Below, piece by piece: positions 58,434 to 64,000 of a stretch of DNA of 64,000 bases. The position numbers and the translations under genes were made by a program. The notes beneath the pieces are model-generated. The model was not told the origin of the DNA and did not search any database. It saw nothing but the letters and a program-made list of their open reading frames with translations. Every line of letters starts with the position of its first letter. Position 1 is the stretch's first letter. The stretch is from Dryas octopetala (Eukaryota; Streptophyta; Magnoliopsida; Rosales; Rosaceae), in the NCBI GenBank assembly GCA_963921425.1, contig OY992835.1, positions 8,184,001-8,248,000 of the forward strand. The letters are read 5' to 3'.

Positions 58434-59925
58434 AGTATTTGTTCAAGGTTTCTGAGCACGATTTTGCTGTTATTACCTTCAGTTACAATATTGATTTAGG
58501 TAGAAAGGGGCAACTTGATGATGTGAATAGCTGCTCTCATCCAATCCTACACTAGAAATGGAGAATGGTGAAGGCACTAGCATTAAGAGAAAAAGATCCT
58601 TTTCTGACCCCAAGGATATCAGTGAATGTTTAAGTAATCAGTATGATTCATGTGGGGAAGAATCCTCTGCTTCCAGTGGTGAAACATCAAGGTTGCTTTT
58701 AGAACATTATGACAAGCAGCTTCTGCACACAAGATTTATATTAAACAAGTCTATAAGGTGAGAGTTAAGATGGCAACAACGTTTAGCTTTGGGGAGAATG
58801 TGTGATATCTGTCAACAGAGGATGCTTAGCGATTCTCATGAATGTGAAGACTGGAAGGCTTGCTTGCAGTAGTCGAGGTGTGAATGGGGTGTGTCGTAAA
58901 TAACTTGCAACCTTTTCCTTTCTTCCCTGTTCTGTAATCCATCTTTTTAATTTCGCAGAATATGTATTCAGGTTTGAATTAGGGTCTGTTATTCTATCTG
59001 AAACTAGAAAGTAGTTCACATCATTTTAACTTATTCACATGCAGGCTTTTCATGTGTTTCATATATACTTTCTGCCTTATACACTGGATACTTCTGTGTG
59101 AGGTTGAGATAATCACAGATCAGTCCACTCGTTCAAAAGTGAGAAGAAGATCTAGGAGAAAAACTGCAGCTAAGTGCAATGGAAAAGAATCGAAAGATGG
59201 TCAGATGACAGCTTTGAGCCCACAATTTCATTCTGTATACTGTCCAGAGTGCCAGGGTACGGGTATCATCATTGACGGAGATGACCTTGAGAAACCAACC
59301 CTCCCTCTATCAAAGGTTTGCACATATTGGGACAATTCCTTAATTAAATCTTCATCTTATCATTTCTACTTTTCCATTTTTTTTCTTGTCCGCATTGTCT
59401 CTTTATGTTGACAGAAATATTAGGAAAAGTTCTTTCCCATTTTGGAGGAAAAAGAATCAAGGAAACATTATTTGTGATAAGAGTATGCATGCCTTTTTTC
59501 TTTCTCTGTTCTTTTTTTAAGATACAAATACGGGGAGATCAGAAGAGATAAATTTTTTCGGAGAACTCTCTTCTGATATCAGAAAAAGAGGTAGGCAGGT
59601 CAAAATTCTTAGCAATTTCTCTTTTTTTAAACTGTGGATTCTTTGTCAATGTCAGATGTCTAAGTATAAGATAAAGGTGAGTGATGCACATAGAGCATGG
59701 ATGAAGAGTCCTGAAATGTTTCAAAATTGCTCGATAGGTTTTCATTTCCCTTCTCAATATGAAGAAGGAATCCAGGTTTCTTTGGTTTCTGCACAAGATT
59801 TCCTTTTTTAAAGAGAATAATCATCATCATTGCAAATTCAAGTTTCCCTTTTGTTTGACCCCCCAGGAAAGGTGGAACCATTGAAGTTGCTGCATTTCTA
59901 TGGAGCAGATGAATAGAGTCAGCTT
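58434..59925 (+). pseudogene. 5'-truncated copy of the zinc-finger gene at 41659-43796
   Basis: Starts abruptly in the middle of exon 1 (equivalent of 42302) and keeps all later exons and introns: exon 1 tail about 58434-58890, exon 2 about 59045-59315, exon 3 about 59657-59775, exon 4 from about 59866. Breaks include a TGA where the parent has CGA (..NKSIR then stop, near 58759), a 14-bp deletion in the RING-like CDIC..M stretch (near 58829) and small indels near 58526. The second exon stays open and carries a 6-bp in-frame addition (ESK). Without a start codon and N-terminal finger it is unlikely to be functional. Retained introns prove a DNA-level segmental duplication. Confidence 0.9.
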
Positions 59926-60848
59926 CAAGAACACTCCAAACCATGCTTTTGTTTTCCGTTTGGTAGTACCATGTAAATTTCTTCACTTCTAACGTGCAAC
60001 CAGCTGTACATGTCTCATGATTCTCACCAAATGATGAGTAGAACTTCGGAGTGAACAGAAGTAGGCGGTATGGGGCAGTTAGCTTTTGTGGATAGTTGGA
60101 TTAGTTGCCTCATGAGACATTGTGCATACCTGTTGCTAACACAGGTAAGTACATATATGTGGTGTACATTGCTGAGATATCTCTGCATTATAATTATTAT
60201 AAATGAATGCATTTATTCATCTTTATCTTCCGTGGCAAGTGCAGATTTCATATGTTGTGGCTTCATGCTTGGAGGACCTAGTTGTTTGTGATTTGGAAGG
60301 CTAGTATAAATATAATGGAGAGGGGAAGAAATTTTTCTTTAGTTGTGTGTGAATCATTTCTAGAAGGTATTTGTTTGCTTACAAACCCATTTGTATAGGG
60401 ATGTATGGTTAGAAGTATATGGATTAGTATCATTGTATATCAGACCAAAAGAAAAGCAACATTGTGTAAAAGAATGTATGTGGATCGAAGGATCTTGCTT
60501 CTGGTAATTGGATCTGCTGTGATTAGCTCATCGATCCGTAGTGAATTCGAAAGTTTAAAAATTCTGGATGAGAATGTTCCCAAATATATTAAACATCCTT
60601 TTGTTTTCGTTTTTCTGTCCTTACCAGGAGGCAAGGATCAAAGCCAAAGCAATTCCATGCATAATAAAGTGATCCATTCAGAAGAATTTACAATATCAAT
60701 TATAATATTTTATATCATTTCCATTTACTAAGCTTCAATTTATATGAGTACATGCAGAACTTGCTGAATGGTTCTTTATTTTCTCGAGTTAATGGGAAGG
60801 AAAAGAATAACAAGAGGAGGTTGATAACTTTTGTTATAGCTTTCCCAT
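58434..60848 (+). repeat. Segmental duplication, second copy (source 42302-44683)
   Basis: About 2.4 kb similar at high identity over exons, introns and 3' flank. Copy-specific indels: extra sequence at about 60500-60605 and 60660-60765 here, and a ~160-bp stretch with a tandem 53-bp repeat only in the source. It ends at TTTTGTTATAGCTTTCC, where the source carries a LINE fragment. Confidence 0.88.
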
Positions 60849-60916
60849 TATTTGTGAAAAAAGTAAATTCTTGTGATTTCGACCTCATTGTTACGCAAAA
60901 CTTAAGCTGTAGCACT

Positions 60917-63900
60917 CTAAGAACAAGTTTGGGTTGATGCTGCAATCATTTGCTCCATGGTAACGCCAGCATTGCACATGTTAGCAATATCTCGTGTGTA
61001 CTTCATTCCATAATTTGATAGAGATCCACAATGTTTCTCATAAGTTTTCACCTGCATGCATACAAAATATATATTCAAAACCAGCATCAAAGAGATAAAA
61101 CTAGCATTTTGCTTAAGCAAATTGATCATGTATCTACATAGTTTCATATTTGGACTCTGTACGATTGGGTTCATACAGACATTATTTGAGATTCAAATTT
61201 AGTACAAAACTTTATATTTTAGGATTATTGTTCATATAAATTTTTCAATATATATATGTACTGAATATTAGAGGGCCATATATACTTACAAGCTTCTTAA
61301 AGCAGTCCCAATCATCAACAAGAGGTTGCCCCTCAGGCCGAACATTCTTCAATTTGAAGCTTTTCTCATGTCCAAACAAAAGTTGTCCGATTTGATCTAT
61401 GTTGTAGTCAATGCGCTTCCTAGAAGAAATTTCATCAAGCAGCTGCTGTCTAGCTTCACTCTTCCCTTGAGAGTCAGCAGGAGCATTATTGAACTGGATA
61501 GATAAAATGGATGAAGCTAGGTTAATTATTATTATTTTTTGGACAAAGAAGCTAGGTTAATCAAAGAGGATATATTTTAGAGATAATTAGACTTAGATTT
61601 AAAAAAATAATTTTTAGATAGAGACCGGGGGTGTTTTAAAATTTATAAGAAAATCATTTTAAAACATAATAATTTATAAGAAAATTCTTTTAATTCATAA
61701 TAAAGTTCTTTTAATTTATAACAAAATTCTTTAATTCATAATAAAGTTTTTCCCTGATTTGAAGGGTATTTTCCTTCCTAGGGTGTAGAGTGGGCTTTAT
61801 AGAAGCTCTATGTTAGATTTTAACTCCGAAATTTTGGGCGACATAAAGCCGTCAAATAAGAAAAATAAAGGGACTTAATTAAAAACTCTAAATCACTACC
61901 AGTTTTAGTCTAAGAAAAACTCATAAAATAGACTGAACTTTAAGTTTCCTTATATTTTATAGGACTAAATTTTCTAGCTAGAAATTATATATTAATTGTA
62001 CAAATTATTTAACAAAAAAAAAAAAAAAAGACAATTCTAGTTTTAAAAACCCATAAGACTTTTTGAGTGTAAACTAATTATTGTTTGTACACTACTTAAC
62101 AACTTAATTAAGATTCTGTTGATTCTCAAAAACAAAAAAACAATTAAGATTCTGTTTGGTAACATTTTTGTTTTAATTTTTATTTATGATCAAAGATAGA
62201 GAAGGAAACTTTCCAAAGTAAAATATTGAGTTGTCTAAGACGAGAGATGATGGATGGGACTATGGGAGGGAAGGTGGAAAAGATGCGTATAGCATGTTCA
62301 TAAATTAAAGAACTAAAAACTAATTTCTTACTCTCATCTCTTTTTCTCATTTCTCTCATATATTTTTCCTTTGTCTGTTTAACTAAAAAAAATCATGAAA
62401 ATGAAAAGAAAAGAAGAACATTGCAAATAGTGAATGGTGTACCTAAGTTTCTGAAAGAATGGTAATTAAACTAACCAAATTTATCAAATACATCAACCAA
62501 TGTCTACCAAGCAATTTAAAATTATGGGAGATTACAAACCTTGTGCCAAAGATGAAGGAGATCAGCTTCACGGTTGTCAACAACCTCTAACATTGGTGGT
62601 GAGGTTGATTTACTTTCAATGGAAGTATGGTTATCGTTTGCACCCATGTAAAAGAAGAGTAACTCGTCCTTTTGATTCATATTTCCATATTGAGTAACAT
62701 GAGATCCCAAAGTACTATTTATTGTTCTCCATCTAACCTGTAAACATATATATATATATATATATATATATAGCCACAAGATATTATTTAAAACTTCTCA
62801 AACTTTTGTTTCATCAAAATGGAATCTTCATTTCATATAATTAAGAAGAAGAGGAAATTACAGATTTAGTCCAGTTATTTTATACCTAGTTCAATTTTGG
62901 TCCACAATCTTTTTTAAGTTCTGTTTTGGTCCACTAATTGTTTCACTTGTTCAATAAAGGTCCAGATTTGTTTTCTCAAATTTGGCCTGCTTTTTACCCT
63001 ATCAAATCTCACCCAAATTCAGCAAATATATACTTGTTTTAAATATATGCATTTCTTCTTTACAACCATATAAAGATCATTCAAATTGGAGTTCTAAAAC
63101 TCAAGATAATTGACCCTAAAGTAGGGTACCCAAAACTGCCAATTTTTCAAATTTCACCAAATCTCAATTCTCTTAGATGATAATACTCCAAATTTGTTTT
63201 TATGACTAAGAAATGATGAAATATAACTTATACTTCAATTATAATTGAAGAAAACACAACCCAAAAGATTTAAAGTCACAAATCTGGACCTTTATTGAAC
63301 AAATGAAACAATTAGTGGACCAAAACAGAACTTAAAAAAGATCGTGGACCAAAATTGAACTAGGTATAAAATAAGTGGACTAAATCTGTAATTTCCTTTT
63401 AAGAAGAATCCAAAGGATTCAAGATTTACCACTTCATATTGTTGTTGGAAAGTTTCGTTACGCAAATCTTGTACGTCGCTGCTCGCAATTTGGTACCAAA
63501 AACCACCACAATTTAATACTTAGTACAATGAAATAATGATAAAGAGAATTATTCTAAACACAATCGCTCACGTGTGTGATTGGTAGGAGATCTACCATGC
63601 ATGAGGCCCACACCAACGAATGACTATCCGATAAAACTAGTATGTTGTGCACAATTTTTATACCACATTAATATTATCTCTCTAGCTAATAGAGTTGAGA
63701 TTCATTTTTATTTGTAGAGTCCACTTCTAAGAGTGGTTGTATCAATGTGATATAAAAATTGTGGTGCATCTAACTAGCATTAATCATGGCTATCATATTC
63801 CGTCATAACATGGTTGCTAGCTAGAAAATAGTTAGGTATATATTAATGATTTGAGTGTATGTATTAAGTAATTACATACCAATCCTCCATCCAAGAAATG

Positions 63901-64000
63901 CTATACAAGTCTCCCAAACAAGTGTGATATCCTTCAGGAGGACCAGGACTCGTGCCAGGACAATAAGTTGCCCAACTATTCTCAGTTGCATTTGCTGCTG
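60917..64000 (-). CDS. Vacuolar processing enzyme / legumain (C13 cysteine protease), 3' part, runs off the window
   Basis: Minus-strand exons, in coding order: 64000-63880 ([34 protein letters not shown]), 63478-63430 ([16 protein letters not shown]), 62737-62540 ([20 protein letters not shown], then [11 protein letters not shown]), 61493-61290 ([20 protein letters not shown], then [14 protein letters not shown]) and 61051-60917 ([20 protein letters not shown], then STQTCS stop). All junctions have GT/AG and agree in phase. This is the end of the legumain catalytic domain plus the C-terminal prodomain that caps the active site until acid activation in the vacuole. VPEs cut after Asn/Asp to mature seed storage and vacuolar proteins and act in cell death. 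The catalytic His and Cys lie upstream, outside the window. The C-terminus stops ~15 residues earlier than in typical VPEs. A MULE MITE sits in the 63429-62738 intron. Confidence 0.93.
61494..62539. other. VPE intron (1.05 kb)
   Basis: AT-rich; TTAATTCATAA-type words repeated at 61660-61745. No embedded gene recognised. Confidence 0.7.
62746..62772 (+). repeat. (TA)n microsatellite in VPE intron
   Basis: About 13 TA units, only a few bases upstream (on the coding strand) of the 62737 exon's acceptor; length variation could affect its polypyrimidine tract. Confidence 0.9.
62851..63398. mobile_element. MULE-type MITE, copy 3 of 3 (548 bp), inside a VPE intron
   Basis: Begins GAGGAAATTACAG and ends CTGTAATTTCCTT, with TIRs of ~120 bp. 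A perfect 10-bp duplication TTAAGAAGAA flanks it (62841-62850 and 63399-63408). It takes up most of a 692-bp intron that would otherwise be about 134 bp. Nearly identical to copy 2, so it is a recent insertion. Confidence 0.95.
63479..63879. other. VPE intron (401 bp)
   Basis: AT-rich, donor GTATGT at 63879 and acceptor ..GAGCAG at 63479 on the minus strand. Nothing else seen. Confidence 0.75.

Overview
The window is nuclear DNA of a flowering plant, most likely a eudicot. The clues are spliced genes with GT/AG introns, AT-rich spacers full of (GA)n, (CT)n and (TA)n runs, and plant transposon families (CACTA, hAT, MULE, plant L1, chromovirus Ty3). Host proteins point the same way: a plant-type PEN-2, a vacuolar processing enzyme (legumain), a PHD-finger protein, and PP2C and PPR fragments. 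The exact lineage cannot be told from sequence alone.

Left part (1-12.4 kb): a non-autonomous CACTA transposon (193-7533, 3-bp target duplication) that was split by a nearly full-length L1 LINE (259-6186, minus strand, 16-bp target duplication). A decayed hAT transposase follows (about 7981-10400), then a tandemly doubled 3' end and AT-rich sequence.

Second part (12.4-25.4 kb): a rearranged family of PHD-finger gene pieces, all originally minus strand. Copy A (12988-16973) lies between two inverted ~450-bp blocks. Copy B (19.0-23.3 kb) keeps the PHD finger itself, but its middle is an imperfect palindrome with ~0.95-kb arms (19437-21437), built from the gene's own exons around a small TIR element. 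If transcribed it would fold into a long hairpin RNA.

Middle (25-41 kb): repeat-rich spacer holding two of three copies of a 548-bp MULE-type MITE, a decayed chromovirus Ty3 element with both LTRs (28705-33676), a 1.67-kb non-autonomous hAT with a perfect 8-bp target duplication (37467-39134) and another TIR element (39647-40011).

Right part (41-64 kb): the real host genes. On the plus strand, a C2H2 plus RING-like zinc-finger gene has four coding exons (41659-43796) and PEN-2 has a 5'-UTR intron and a CDS at 53021-53440. On the minus strand, the 3' half of a vacuolar processing enzyme gene (60917 to beyond 64000) has a MULE MITE in one intron. Between them lie a Pack-MULE that captured a PPR gene fragment (46345-47209), a long LTR-like block, a 323-bp MULE MITE, a broken PP2C 3' end, and a 2.4-kb segmental copy of the zinc-finger gene (58434-60848) that has become a pseudogene. 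No operon-like co-operation is expected. The theme is how transposons and local duplications have dissected, copied and inverted host genes.
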